Shown here one piece after another: positions 46,191 through 57,714 of a stretch of DNA of 64,000 nt (position 1 is its first letter; every line of letters begins with the position of its first letter). A program made the translations under genes and the position numbers. Source of the DNA: Enterococcus malodoratus ATCC 43197 (lineage in GTDB: Bacteria; Bacillota; Bacilli; Lactobacillales; Enterococcaceae). Location of the stretch: positions 124,001 to 188,000 of the forward strand of contig NZ_KE136483.1 of assembly GCF_000407185.1 (NCBI RefSeq), given 5' to 3'. Below the pieces are notes generated by a model. It was not told the DNA's origin, did no database searches, and was given only the letters and a program-made list of their open reading frames with translations.

Positions 46191-46754
46191 TTAAATCTTG
46201 CCGACTAAGTCAAAACTTGGTTTTAAGGTTTCGCCGTCTTCTTTCCATTTTGCTGGGCAAACTTCACCCGGATGTGTGCGAACATATTGCGCTGCACGAA
46301 TTTTATCAATCAAACTGCTGGCATCACGTCCGATACCATCTGCATTGATTTCCATCGCTTGTACAATACCATCAGGATCGATGATAAAAGTTCCGCGTTG
46401 AGCTAAACCAGCTTCTTCATCTAATACATCAAAGATGCGAGAGATATGATGTGAAGGATCGCCGATCATTGTATAGTTGATCTTACCAATCGCATCTGAG
46501 GTATCGTGCCATGCTTTGTGAGTAAAGTGAGTATCGGTCGAGCAAGAATAAACCTCAACACCTAATTCTTGTAATTTTTCATATTGGTCTTGTAAATCCT
46601 CTAATTCGGTCGGACAAACAAAGGTAAAATCAGCTGGATAAAAACAAACCACAGACCACTTGCCTTGTAACGCTTCTTCAGAAACCTCGATAAATTTTCC
46701 TTGACGGTAACCTTGTGCGTGAAATGCTTCAACTTGTTTTCCAATTAATGACAT
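46191..46754 (-). CDS. ahpC: alkyl hydroperoxide reductase subunit C (peroxiredoxin)
   Basis: A 187-residue 2-Cys peroxiredoxin reducing H2O2 and organic peroxides. The peroxidatic Cys47 is in FVCPTE and the resolving Cys is in EVCPAKW near 166. First gene of the ahpCF operon, with AGGAGGG before the ATG and a PerR-type box upstream. Confidence 0.96.
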   Translation of the reverse strand: MSLIGKQVEAFHAQGYRQGKFIEVSEEALQGKWSVVCFYPADFTFVCPTELEDLQDQYEKLQELGVEVYSCSTDTHFTHKAWHDTSDAIGKINYTMIGDPSHHISRIFDVLDEEAGLAQRGTFIIDPDGIVQAMEINADGIGRDASSLIDKIRAAQYVRTHPGEVCPAKWKEDGETLKPSFDLVGKI

Positions 46755-46841
46755 GAATGAACCCTCCTGATTAAGATTGAGAATGTTTTCTCGTAATTGA
46801 TAAAAGGAAATCTGAAAAATCTCAGATTAATGACCCTTTAT

Positions 46842-46856
46842 TTAAAATAATTATAA
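46842..46856. promoter_or_regulatory. PerR box upstream of ahpC
   Basis: TTAAAATAATTATAA fits the Per-box pattern TTAnAATnATTATAA and lies about 90 bases before the ahpC start codon, as expected for peroxide derepression. Confidence 0.78.
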
Positions 46857-47053
46857 ACAGAAACTCATTCCATTGTAAATGGTTTTTTGGTAGAATGTTG
46901 AAACTATTTCTCCTAAAAAGCCCAAAAAAATGTAAAAAAAAGAATTTGCATTGACTAGACAGCTCGTTGAACAATTATCTGGAAATTTAGAAAAGCGATT
47001 GCAATAGTGATTAACAGCCTTCATAATTGATAAAAAGGAAAGCGGGTGAGGAA

Positions 47054-48061
47054 ATGAAGCGGGTACTTTATTTTCTTTCGTTGGTAATTTTTGGACTGTT
47101 TGTAGGGGGAGCAGTTCATGCAGAAAATATTTATGTGGAAGATCATGCGAATGTGCTGTCTTCAGAGACGAAAGAGGAAATATTTCAATATAATCAAAAG
47201 TATAAGGAACTAGAATCGCGTCCGCAGTTGGCTGTTGTTACTCTTGAAGAATTGCCAGCCGATCAGTCAATCGAAACCTATGCGAACGAAAAGTTCCGCG
47301 CACTAGGGGTTGGCGATGAGGAGCATGATTCAGGCGTGATGTATGTAATCGCGGTGAAGGATCGTAAACAGCGAATCGAAGTTGGATATGGTTTAGAAGA
47401 AACCATTCCTGATTCTTTAGCAATGGATCTTATGACTGAAAAGTCCAAAGATCATTTCCGAGAAGAAAACTATGATGCAGGAGTAGCTATTGTAGCAGCC
47501 AACATTAATGAGGTCTTATTAGGAAATAAAAAGGTGGAGGATTTTAAGCCGGGACTGTTTACCAGATTGTTCTCGGGATTGACGCTCTGGGAAATTATCA
47601 CGCAGCGTTTGGGTCCGGCGATTTTTGTGCTGGTAGCTATTTATGCTTTTGTTGAGCCGCCGATAGTGAAATTGCTTATTTATCGAAAAGCTAGAAAAGA
47701 GTTTGCGGCAGAACTAAAGAAGCGATTAGAAACCGCCGATCCCCAATATCAACGCTACTCGACTGGAAAGATTATTCGCTGTAATGAACCGCCAGTCGAG
47801 ACGGCGAAACAAGCTATCAAAAAACGATATGGAAAACTAAAACGAAAGCGGCCGCTTTACTTTGATTTTACGTATGCTTTTGGCACCTTGACACTATGGG
47901 GGCTGCTTTGGAAGAAACAGAAAGATATGAAGCAATATTCGGTGTATTACCATCATAGAGATACGTGGACCAGCAGTGGTTCTAGCAGCAGCGACTCAGG
48001 AGGAAGTGACTCTTGGGGCGGCGGCAGCTCTGGTGGCGGCGGTGCAAGTTCAGATTGGTAA
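47054..48061 (+). CDS. membrane-anchored TPM-domain protein
   Basis: 335 residues: signal peptide to about 22, a TPM domain (about 28-155; YVEDHANVLS start, MYVIAVKDRKQRIEVGYGLE) of the TLP18.3/Psb32/MOLO-1 type, one membrane helix near 175-197, a basic cytoplasmic part and a Ser/Gly-rich tail ending GGGGASSDW. The family is conserved in Firmicutes, but its role is unclear. ATG 47054 is taken as start of the signal peptide; the ribosome binding site is only moderately placed. Confidence 0.82.
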   Translation: MKRVLYFLSLVIFGLFVGGAVHAENIYVEDHANVLSSETKEEIFQYNQKYKELESRPQLAVVTLEELPADQSIETYANEKFRALGVGDEEHDSGVMYVIAVKDRKQRIEVGYGLEETIPDSLAMDLMTEKSKDHFREENYDAGVAIVAANINEVLLGNKKVEDFKPGLFTRLFSGLTLWEIITQRLGPAIFVLVAIYAFVEPPIVKLLIYRKARKEFAAELKKRLETADPQYQRYSTGKIIRCNEPPVETAKQAIKKRYGKLKRKRPLYFDFTYAFGTLTLWGLLWKKQKDMKQYSVYYHHRDTWTSSGSSSSDSGGSDSWGGGSSGGGGASSDW

Positions 48062-48095
48062 AACTGTTGAGGAGTGTCCCTCAGCAGTTTTTTTT
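48061..48095 (+). terminator. terminator of the TPM gene
   Basis: AAACTGTTGAGG (48061-48072) pairs with CCTCAGCAGTTT (48079-48090), one G-T pair, followed by T8. Confidence 0.88.
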
Positions 48096-48223
48096 GTATT
48101 CCTGAAGCCAACAAATATTTAATCAAAAAATGACAATAATATTGGTATAAATCCATAAATTCTTACTTCTTATATTATTCTTCTTTTTATTGATGATTCT
48201 GAGAGCTATTATTTGTAACGCCG

Positions 48224-49275
48224 ATTGTAAAATTAAGCTAGACAACTAAAAAAGCCATTTGTGCTACACTCAAAATAGTTCTGACCAAAGAATTATAAGG
48301 AGTGAGTACAAATGACCTATACCCATCTTACAACGGATGAACTTGTAATGATAGAGTCTTATTTCAAAATAAATCAATCTGTTGCGAAAACTGCGCATTG
48401 CTTGAATCGTTCAAGACAAACGATCCATAAAGTATACCTATTCTTCAAGCAAGGAAAATCAGCCTTAGAATACTATCAACAGTATAAGAAAAACAAATCA
48501 AACTGTGGTAGACGCCCGCTTGTTTTACCCGAGGAACAATCAGAATATATTCAAAGAAAGGTTGTTCAAGGATGGACACCCGATGTGATTGTTGGTCGTG
48601 CAGCGTTTCCTATTCGTTGTTCTGCTCGTACCATTTATCGTATGTTCAAAAAGGGGCTATTTAATCCTTCTGACTTACCGATGAAAGGCAAGCGTAAACC
48701 GAATGGACATCAAGAAAGGCGTGGAAAACAAGCTTTCCGCCGCTCTATTCATGAACGTGAAAAAGATTATAGCCAATTCTCAAATGAGTTTGGTCACCTT
48801 GAAGGTGACACTATCGTAGGTCTGAAACATAAAAGTGCTGTAATTACCTTAGTTGAACGATTATCAAAAGTTATCATCACATTGAAACCGTGTGGTAGAC
48901 AAGCGATTGATATTGAAAAAAAATTAAATCATTGGTTTGAATCTGTACCGAAAAATCTATTCAAATCCATCACTTTTGATTGTGGAAAGGAATTTTCAAA
49001 TTGGAAACAAATCAGTAATGCCAATGATATTGCCATTTATTTCGCTGATCCAGGAACGCCGTCTCAAAGAGGCCTAAACGAGAATTCTAACGGATTGTTA
49101 CGTAGAGATGGTTTATTGAAATCTATGGATTTCAATTCAGTAGATGAATCTTTTATTCAATCTGTCACATCTAAACGAAATAATATTCCTAGAAAATCAC
49201 TGGATTATCGAACACCTTTGGAAGTATTTTTGAGTTACGTAAGTATTGATGATTTGTCTAACTTAATTTGACAAT
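48224..49275 (+). mobile_element. IS30-family insertion sequence
   Basis: About 1052 bp with one transposase gene. Imperfect terminal inverted repeats: left ATTGTAAAATTAAGCTAGAC (48224-48243), right end reverse-complement ATTGTCAAATTAAGTTAGAC, two differences in 20. IS6770-like elements of enterococci are of this family and size. No target duplication is seen at these ends (CCG left, TAA right). It lies between the TPM gene and the giant adhesin. Confidence 0.88.
48312..49271 (+). CDS. IS30-family transposase
   Basis: A 319-residue DDE transposase: N-terminal helix-turn-helix (LTTDELVMIESYFKINQS; CLNRSRQTIHKV), then the catalytic core with Asp in GHLEGDTIVG, Asp in TFDCGKEFSNW and Glu in RGLNENSNGLLRR, the IS30 signature. 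Length is typical and the frame is intact, so the element may be active. AAGGAGTG precedes the ATG. Confidence 0.93.
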   Translation: MTYTHLTTDELVMIESYFKINQSVAKTAHCLNRSRQTIHKVYLFFKQGKSALEYYQQYKKNKSNCGRRPLVLPEEQSEYIQRKVVQGWTPDVIVGRAAFPIRCSARTIYRMFKKGLFNPSDLPMKGKRKPNGHQERRGKQAFRRSIHEREKDYSQFSNEFGHLEGDTIVGLKHKSAVITLVERLSKVIITLKPCGRQAIDIEKKLNHWFESVPKNLFKSITFDCGKEFSNWKQISNANDIAIYFADPGTPSQRGLNENSNGLLRRDGLLKSMDFNSVDESFIQSVTSKRNNIPRKSLDYRTPLEVFLSYVSIDDLSNLI

Positions 49276-49295
49276 TAAGATAAAGAAAAAATAAT
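49268..49295 (+). promoter_or_regulatory. possible IS-derived hybrid promoter of the adhesin gene
   Basis: TTGACA (49268-49273) lies in the right inverted repeat of the IS and points outward; AATAAT (49290-49295) in the flanking DNA is 16 bp on. The adhesin start codon is 84 bases downstream. Confidence 0.45.
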
Positions 49296-49321
49296 CATAG
49301 GATAATGGGTAGGAAATTCAT

Positions 49322-49345
49322 CCTGTTCGTTCAAAATTGAACAGG
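49322..49345 (+). promoter_or_regulatory. leader hairpin before the adhesin gene
   Basis: CCTGTTC (49322-49328) pairs with GAACAGG (49339-49345); GTTCAA/TTGAAC inside is an alternative. No T-run follows. Confidence 0.4.
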
Positions 49346-49378
49346 TTATGATTAGAAAACTCGAAAAGTAGGGATAGT

Positions 49379-52300
49379 ATGAAGAGATGGGTAAGTACCG
49401 TTATGCTGCTCAGCTTGCTTGGAAGCTTTGCTGCGCCGATTGTTGCGACCGCCGTTGAAACGACAGAAAGTACTGCCAGTGGAGCAAGCGAGAGCACTAC
49501 GATAAACTCATTATCCAGTGATCCGCAACAAACGGTGCCGACAGAATCGGCTCCAATACCAGAGAAAACAGAGGATACGAAAGAATCCGTTGAGATCAAA
49601 AATTCTTTACAGTTTGATAAGACAAGTGAATTTGTCGATAAAGATCTATCTAAAGATCAAACTGAATTGAATCTAGTTGGGACAGTTAATAGTTCAGTTG
49701 AAAATAATCAACCAGTTATATTTGAAATGACGAAACCATTTACGGTAAAGGACAATAAAGCTGACGAGAAAATCATTTTAAATGAAACGAATGAAACGAT
49801 TGGCAAGTATACGGTTGATGCGACTGGTGAACGTACAAAATATACGTTGAATTTCAATAAGCTTGTAAAAGGCGATACTCGTTTCAAACTTATTCTATTA
49901 GGCACGATTACTCGTGGTCCCGATCAAACTGTTGATTTTTATCAAGCGGACCAAAAGCTGTTTCAATTAGCAGTGCCGAAACTCAAAGAGTCTGAAGAAA
50001 GCTCAAGCATATCGGAAAGCGAAACAACAGCTACGACAGATAGCGCTAAATCCAGTACAACAGACAATTCAAAAAAGACCACTGAGTCATCAAAAGAGAA
50101 CGAACCAACTAAGAAAAAGAATGCAACCAAAGCAAAGGCAAATGAACAGAAAGCGCGTAGAGCTGCAGGCCCAATCGACGATTTGTTTACGCAATTTGCG
50201 CCAGGGGACAATTTTGTCAGTGACAGCAGTTTAGACTTTGATCCTGACCCGCCGACAATCAATTCGGTTATTGATTTCAAACTGAACTTTGTGATTCCAG
50301 AATCGGTCCGGACAGAGATGGTTCCTGGCGACTACTATGAAATGGACTTTCCGCAAGGATTAGCGATTGGCACGCCATCACCTAGTGGAAATCTAACTGA
50401 TAACGATGGAACGATCTACGGAACCTATATTTTTGATGCGACGACGCAAAAATTGCGGATCACTTTTACTCAACAGGATGGCAAGGAATTTCTTCCGCCA
50501 GAGAATGGTTCCGTAACGGCCGATGTTCATTTTGATACAAAGAAAATTATGCAGCCTGGACAAACGAGCATCGTTTATCCGACTAAGACGAATATCCCAC
50601 CTTTAACGATCAAAATTAAACCAACAGTTGGCTCATCTATCAGCAAAGCGGGACACACAGATACACCAAACAATCCAAATAAAGTTATTTGGAACGTGGA
50701 TTTCAATAAAGATTTCTCTGAATTGACCAATCCATTATTAACGGAGCATTTTCCAGATCAAGTAACATTTAATAAAGAAGAAACAGGTGCAGTCACGATT
50801 TACCCATTAAATGTGGATTTCAATGGTAACGTGATTGATACAGGGCAAACACCGATTGATCCAAGTACTTACACTGTGGCTGATGATGGCTCGATCCAGT
50901 TCAATACACCGTTGGATAGTCCTTATCGAGTTGTGTACTCGACGACTATCAAGGATACGGCGAAACCAATAGATGGCGGAACCGTACCGATTACAAATAA
51001 GGTTGATTTAACGGCGGGAACGATTAACTTGAGTGCTTCAGCTACGGTTCAGCTAAATTACAAAAAGGCGCTAGAAAAAGTTCGGACTGGTTATGATAGT
51101 GTTGGGCAGGAGTACAACTGGTTGATTCGTTATAACTATGGTCAGAAACAACTGGCCGATGACAAAGTTATTTCCGATACTTACTCTACTAATATGGATG
51201 TTGAAGCAGACAGTTTTAATATCTATACCGTCAATTTTGATGGTAATGGCAATCCGGTTAACGGAGCTCCCATCAATTCAAATAATTACACGATTGATAC
51301 TTCAACCAATCCGTTTACCGTGACCTTTAAGAATAATGTTCAAGCAGGTAAAGCAATCAATATCGCTTATAAGACGAAGGTGAACAAAATTGTCTCTGGC
51401 TCTTCAACCAATCAAGTAGCCGTGACCAATCAGGCGAAAACGAATAACTTGCCGCCAACGCCGCCTATTACCACAACCCCGGTTCAGCAAGTTGTAATTA
51501 AGAATAAGCCAACCGTGGACGTAGGAACAAAAACGGCTCATTACACCATTGATCTGAACAAAAATAAGTATCAAATGGATAATGCGCTATTTACTGACAC
51601 GATGAGTTACACCGAGCAAGGTTATGCGAATGTCCCGTCAAAGGTTAAATTGCCCAAAGCCGATGAAGATGCAGGGGTCGTGATTCGTGACGTTTCAGAC
51701 AATGATCGAATCTTAATCGGTGCGGTCCAATTAGTCGAATCTAATGGGGATATCTTGGGAACCATTGGTGATCCAGTTGCAGCAGATTATATTCTTTCGG
51801 TGAATCTGACTCCAGATCATGCAGGGTATAAGAATTTTACTGTGAAATTTCAAAACGCTTACGCGCAAACCAATCATCAATTTAAAATGGAGTACTATAT
51901 AGGCTATAACCAATTTAGTCAAAATAAGCCGAATCCAAATACGAGTATCGATTATAAAAATACGATGGAAGCCAATTTCACGAATAATGGAAATCCTTAT
52001 TCATCTTCAAGTTCAACTGATTTCAAAACCAGCACGCAAGAAGTGAACCAAGGGATGAAGTCAGGTAGTTATGATCCGAAAACAAAAGAGATTACGTGGA
52101 CGATCATCGCCAACTACAATAATCTTGGTGCATCGGTGTTTGGCTTCAAAGATCCAATCACTGGGAATCAGGTTTATGAACCGGATTCATTAACTGTTAC
52201 TCGCGGAAGTATCAATGCAAATGGGAATTTTCAAGCGACAACAGACACTAATTATAGTGGTAATCAAGTAGGCAAAGACTATCTAAAGGTGACTAATCCG

Positions 52301-55300
52301 CAACCAACTGGAGAGAACGCTCAGGGAACTTTGGAAATGGGAATTGGATCAGACAGCAATTATATTCCTGGATGGGATACAGTTGGTACGCCGATGGTCT
52401 TCCGCATTCAATTTAAAACATCTTTACGCGGAAAGCTGGTTTATGATCAATCAACGTATACCAATACGGCGACTACCACGGTAGAAGGAATTGAACAACG
52501 GCTGAGTGCCTCGGTGTCGATTGCCTTTGGCGGTAAATCGGCTGTAAAAACGGGAAATTACAATACTCAAACTGGATTTATCAATTGGCAGCTGGATATC
52601 AATCCTAACCAATCTTTGCTGTCTAATGTAAAAATCCAAGACACACCAAGTTCGAATCAAATACTGCAAGAGAGCTTCAAGTTATACACTGGAAAATACG
52701 CAGGCTCAGGAAATTCGACGACGGTTCAGCCTGATCAGCTAGTTCCTAGTGATCAGTACAAAGTAAATGTGACGACTGACCCAGCGACTGGACAGCAAAG
52801 CTTCACTGTGGATATGTCTGCTATAAAGGAAAAGCCAGATCCAAATAATGCAGGTCAGTACTTAACAGGAGTTATTGAAAAACCATATGTCTTGGTTTAC
52901 GATACCGAGCCCAACTTTACTGCCAAAACAGAGACGGTTACAAACAGCGCGTCTATTTCCAGTGAAGGCAGAGAGCTGCCAGGAAAAGACACACAGAAGA
53001 ACATCGCTGTAACTATCCAGGATTCGAGTGGAACGGCATTTGGAACCAAAGGAAAAATTACTGTTCAAAAAGTTGATGGCAATGGCAGCATCGTTTCAGG
53101 AGCCGTTTTAGAATTGCTGCGCAAAAATATTAAAACCAATAAGACTGACGTCCTTTATAAAACGACGACAGATAGTCAAGGATTGGCGACTTTCGGAAAT
53201 CTGATCGCTACCAGTTCGACTTACGAGTATTACGTCAAAGAAATCGAGGCGCCAGATGGGTACACCATTTCGCCGGATCTGCTAGCAGGAAAGAAAGTTT
53301 CTGTAAGTACTAGTAATGATACACCAATCACGCAGATTGAAAATGAACCAGTGAAGGTGATTTTCCATAAGACCGATCGCAATGGGAAACCGCTAGAGGG
53401 TGGATTTTTTAATCTTTACCAAAATAACGGTACGGCTGATGCGCCAAATTATATTTTGTTAAGGGCCTTTGTGTCTAAGAAAGAAGGAGTCGATCTATCT
53501 GGTTTAGGGGATGGGCAGTATCGAATTCGAGAAGCAGCCTCACCGAAAATATACCAGATCAATCTGACGCCCATTGATTTTGAAGTAAAGAGAAACGCGG
53601 ATAATTCACGCAACGTTTTTGTGAATGATGAAGTTGTTTCGGATGGGAAATTACAGTTGAAGGACTATCAAGGTTCTGCAATGCTGAAGAAATCAGATGA
53701 ATCAGGTAAAAGTCTCGCCAGAGCAAAATTTAATTTACAACGGGCGGAGTATAATACGAATGATTATTATGATTATGGGATTCAAGATTCTTATGTAACA
53801 GATAGTAAAGGGCAATTGAAATTGACCGAACTGCCGCCTGGTAAATACAAGTTAAAGGAAAGCCAAGCGCCAGAAGGATACTATTTAAATAGTAGAGAAT
53901 TTACTTTTGCAGTGGAACCAGTCACGACTGGGGATCAAGAACCGGCTACGATTCAGCTGAATGACGGAGATCCGTTGATTGATTACCAAGGCTCCGCACG
54001 CTTCAAGAAAGTCGATGGGCATGACTATAATAAAGGCAAAGAAACACCTTTAGCTGGTGCACGATTCCAATTGTATAAAGCTGATGGAAAGACCACAGTC
54101 GGGGACCCTATCACTTCAGGATCAGATGGCTACTTTACATTTGAGAATCTAACACCAGGAAGAGTTATGCGATCAAAGAAATTCAAGCCCCAAACGACTA
54201 TTTGACAAACCAGCAGCTAGTCCGCTTTACAACACCTGTATCAAATAACCAAGAAGGCAGTTCAGTCACGATCGATGACGCGAGCCAAAAATTGGTCATA
54301 GACGAACAGACGCCTTTCAAAAACTATAAAGAAGGCGTCCGATTCCAAAAGCTTGATGCTAAAGGGCATGGTTTAGGCGGTGCAAAATATCAACTACTCA
54401 TGCAGCAAAACGACCAGTGGCAGCCTATAACTAACGTGGATAATGGCGCAGGCAGCGATGGGCTTTTCACCTCAGATGAATTGAGCGGAAATGTGCAGGC
54501 CTTCGAATTATCGCCAGGCAGCTACAAATTTGTTGAAGCGCAAGCACCACAAGGATATCTGCTGAATACGAAGGAAATTCCTTTCAAAGTACAAGAACAA
54601 GCAGAGAGCGATCCGCCAGTACTTGATATTCCGATTACTGAGGATGCGAATGTAAATTATCAAGGTTCCGCACAGCTTACTAAGACAGATGGGGCTGGCA
54701 AGGCGCTGCAGGATGCAAAATTCAAAATCATTGATGCTCAAGGAAAAGATGTCGCGGGTAAGATGGCGACATCCGATGAAAAAGGACTTGTTCGTGTGAC
54801 CGGACTAGCTCCTGGTAACTATCGTTTCGTGGAAACCGAGGCGCCTGATAAGGGCAAGGATGGTAAATACATTATGACTGGTGAGAATCTAGCATTCAGG
54901 ATTCCAGCAGAAAACAGTGGCGAACCAGCAACTGTAAAAATAAAAGATTCTGTGGCAAACTATCGGGGGATGATCCGTCTGCATAAAGTTGGAAATGATC
55001 TTTCTGATAACTCCAAAGAGGTTGATTTAGCCGGAGCAGAATTTACGCTTTATACAAAAGCAGATTTTAGTGATTCAACTCCTGTGAAAGTCACTTCGAA
55101 TGCAAAAGGCAATGTGTCATTCGCAGATTTAGCACCGGGAACGTATTATGTGAAGGAAACCAAGGCGCCAAACGGGTATTTGGTCAATACATTCCCGTTA
55201 ACATTTGTCATTCCTGATCGCGTACCAGCGACGATGCCAATGACGGATGGACAAAACCATTCAAATAAAATCGAAGACGGTACGTATGTTGTTGACGCCG

Positions 55301-56385
55301 GCGATTTCCAAAATGCTCGAAAAGAAATTGAGCTGAAGAAAACAGATGGTGAATCGAAGAAGATTGGTAATCTAGACTTGTCACAAGTCAAGTTTGCTTT
55401 GTACCTTGATGATGGGTCAACAGACGGCAAGCTTATCAAAGATGACTTAAGTCCAGAAACTACCAATGGGACGATCGAGCTAAGTAATCTAGCGTTAGAA
55501 GATGGCAGCTATAAATTAGTCGAAACACAAACCTCTGCGAACTACGTGCTTAGCAATCAACCAATTTATTTCGTAGTAAATAATCAACAAGCCATTGGAA
55601 TGACGATTGATTTGGCAAACTATCAAGCTTCTATTAAAGGAAGAAAAGTTAGTGGTGATAAAGAACTTGCCGGAGCTGAGTACGAACTATTCAAGTCAGG
55701 TGATCTGAATCAATCAATTGAAACCACCGATAAAGATGGTAAGAAACAAACTACTATTAAAACAGGTAAAAATGGCGAATTCTTTGCTAAAGGCTTAAGT
55801 GCTGGAGACTATATCTTAAAAGAAACCAAGGCACCAAAAGGATATATTTTAGATACCACCGAACACAAATTTACGATTTATCCGCAAAACGGGAAACCAG
55901 CAACTTTAAACCTAGGTGATTTTGAAAACTATCAAGGAAGTGTCGAACTGACCAAGATTGATACTGATAATTCCAATAAACGATTGGCAAATGCTGAATT
56001 CCAGCTATTCGATAGCAATCAAAAAGTCATGAAGGATCAGCTGAAAACCAATACTGATGGAAAGCTAGAAGTAACTGATCTGGCCCCTGGTAAGTATCAT
56101 TTCAAAGAAACAAAAGCACCAGCAGGCTACCGATTGTCAGAGAAAACTATCGATTTTACGGTTTCCGCGAAATCGAATGGAAAACCTCGACTATTAGAAG
56201 TAACCGCTAAGAACAAAAGAGTACCAAACCAGCCGACTGAACCCAATAAGCCAAGTAGACCAAATACACCAAGTCAAGGGTTCTACCCAAAAACTGGTGA
56301 AGCGAAGGGACTTACTTTACTTGTTATTGGCGTGATCATTGTTCTTATAGTGGGCGGCATCGTCTATATCCGAAGAAGAAAATAG
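49379..56385 (+). pseudogene. giant YPKTG-anchored adhesin with SpaA-type repeats, frameshifted
   Basis: A wall-anchored MSCRAMM-like surface protein of about 2335 residues if one base is restored. Order: signal peptide (to about 25), a small beta domain, Ser/Thr/Lys linker, a collagen-adhesin-type domain (about 265-430), about five 150-180-residue Ig-like adhesin repeats, then ten SpaA/CnaB-like repeats (KxD...E isopeptide style, each ending in a KETKAPxGY-like block), sortase motif YPKTG, helix and tail YIRRRK. The frame changes near 54160-54162; one added A gives PGKSYAIKEIQAP and joins 49379-54205 with 54202-56385. The YPKTG motif is of the pilin-like (F/Y)PxTG kind. TAGGGATAG precedes the ATG. 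An IS30 element lies 103 bases upstream. Confidence 0.88.
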
Positions 56386-56451
56386 ACTGTCGTTAAAGGA
56401 TTCTGGAGCAGTCAGGCTATCAAAAAGGTCGATAAAAAAAAGAATACGTGG

Positions 56452-56484
56452 AAAAAGGGTATGCTGTTGCATACCCTTTTTTTG
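56452..56484 (+). terminator. adhesin terminator
   Basis: AAAAAGGGTATGC (56452-56464) pairs with GCATACCCTTTTT (56469-56481) with a TGTT loop and further T. Confidence 0.92.
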
Positions 56485-57028
56485 GTCAATTTCTAATGTT
56501 AAATGATGAGGGAAGTTTTAAAAATGTTACAGCAAATAAAGATTTAAACCTTAATTTTGAAGTTTTGTTCACAAAAAAGAATCGGATATGGATAAAACCG
56601 ATTCGGCACAATTTAATAAAAAAATTGGGTTCTTATTCAGACGAAAAAGCCTGTGTTTTAACAACAAAAAACGTTATTCTAATATCTTATGTGGCTGTTA
56701 AATAAAGGAATACAGTTTAAAATCAGTCGTAATTGATAGCGCAAACAAAGCAGAAAAATATTTTCAAATAATACTTTCAAAGATAGGGGAAATAGCTCTT
56801 TATAAGTGTGTTCTGAAAAAGCTTCATTTAAGTTATAAGCCCGTTATTTTATCAGTAAAAGTAGAAAGAATGTCTATTTCATGCAAATGCGGTGCCTAAA
56901 GTTTTAAAAATGTCGAAATGAAATTGAAATATGAAGGTTTCGTTTATTTGATAAGATCAGGGTTTTTTATAAAAAAATTGAATTGTGAATTTCATTGTTT
57001 TTTTTTGTAATAGAAAGTATACTAAATT

Positions 57029-57057
57029 CAGCAGAAAAAATGGATTTTTTTTTGCTG
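57029..57057 (+). promoter_or_regulatory. leader hairpin of the sortase/EPS operon
   Basis: CAGCAGAAAAAA (57029-57040) pairs with TTTTTTTTGCTG (57046-57057), one G-T pair, about 50 bases before the first start codon. It could affect mRNA stability or read as a weak attenuator. Confidence 0.45.
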
Positions 57058-57105
57058 GAATTGTGACATGAATAACATAAAATAATTAGTAAGGGAGGTA
57101 TGTAA

Positions 57106-57714
57106 ATGAAGAAAATTGTAAGTGGGTTAATTGCACTCATCGCGGTGGTTTTGTTTGTTGGGCCTAGCGCTCATGCAGACGGTGCTGTATCTGCTGATGA
57201 ACAAAGAATTTTGTCGGAGTTGGATAAAGGCGTAACTGTTGGCGGAAAGACGTTTAACATTGGTGCGGCAGAACGTGCACAAGCAGAAAATTTCTTGAAA
57301 CAAAATGATGTTTCTGCTGATAAAGTGAACGATGTTGTTGCCCAAATTCAAAGCGCTCGTTCTTTAGTTGAAGCTTCTGGGCTTGATGTTTCAAACATCA
57401 ATTCTATTGAAGCATTGATTAAAGCATTGCCATTGAACACCAAAAACCAACTGAAGGATATTATCACGAAAGCGGCTAATGTCCTAGGGCTGACAATCAC
57501 CTTCTACCCTGGAGGCTATTCTATTACTCAGCCAGGTTCAGGTTCTGCTGGTTCAACTAGTGGTTCAACTAAACCAGCAAGCAGTACGGTTTACACATCA
57601 GGTGGTGCAGTAAAACAGACAGGCATTACACATTTGTCTAGTGCTATTTCTTTCGCAAGCTTATTACTTGTTGCAGCAGGTGCATTTGTAGTAGGACGTA
57701 AGAAACTTGCGTAA
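57106..57714 (+). CDS. secreted protein with VKQTG sortase-type anchor
   Basis: 202 residues: signal peptide (about 1-24, AHA), a helical Asn/Ala/Leu-rich domain (about 28-130), a Gly/Ser/Thr-rich spacer (STSGSTKPASST) and a C-terminal sorting-signal layout, VKQTG, hydrophobic helix, tail RKK. The core matches no family I can name. Its stop overlaps the start of a sortase gene, so it is the probable dedicated substrate. AGGGAGG precedes the ATG. It is the first gene of a run that continues into exopolysaccharide genes. Confidence 0.75.
   Translation: MKKIVSGLIALIAVVLFVGPSAHADGAVSADEQRILSELDKGVTVGGKTFNIGAAERAQAENFLKQNDVSADKVNDVVAQIQSARSLVEASGLDVSNINSIEALIKALPLNTKNQLKDIITKAANVLGLTITFYPGGYSITQPGSGSAGSTSGSTKPASSTVYTSGGAVKQTGITHLSSAISFASLLLVAAGAFVVGRKKLA

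Larger units (their letters stand above)
56386..57105 (+). other. intergenic region between adhesin and EPS operon
   Basis: About 720 AT-rich bases. It holds the adhesin terminator (56452), a possible promoter TTGTTT (56995-57000)-17-TATACT (57018-57023) and a leader hairpin (57029-57057). An open frame from 56448 begins inside the terminator and is not supported; a shorter version from 56497 has no ribosome binding site. Nothing else seen. Confidence 0.55.

Noticed and set aside
48220-49279. Target-site duplication around the IS30 element
   Set aside because: Flanking bases (CCG and TAA) do not match at the ends as read; shifting the ends by a few bases does not produce a convincing duplication.
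56448-56705. 85-codon open frame after the adhesin
   Set aside because: Its first codons lie inside the adhesin terminator, there is no ribosome binding site for any inner start, and the sequence matches no family I know.
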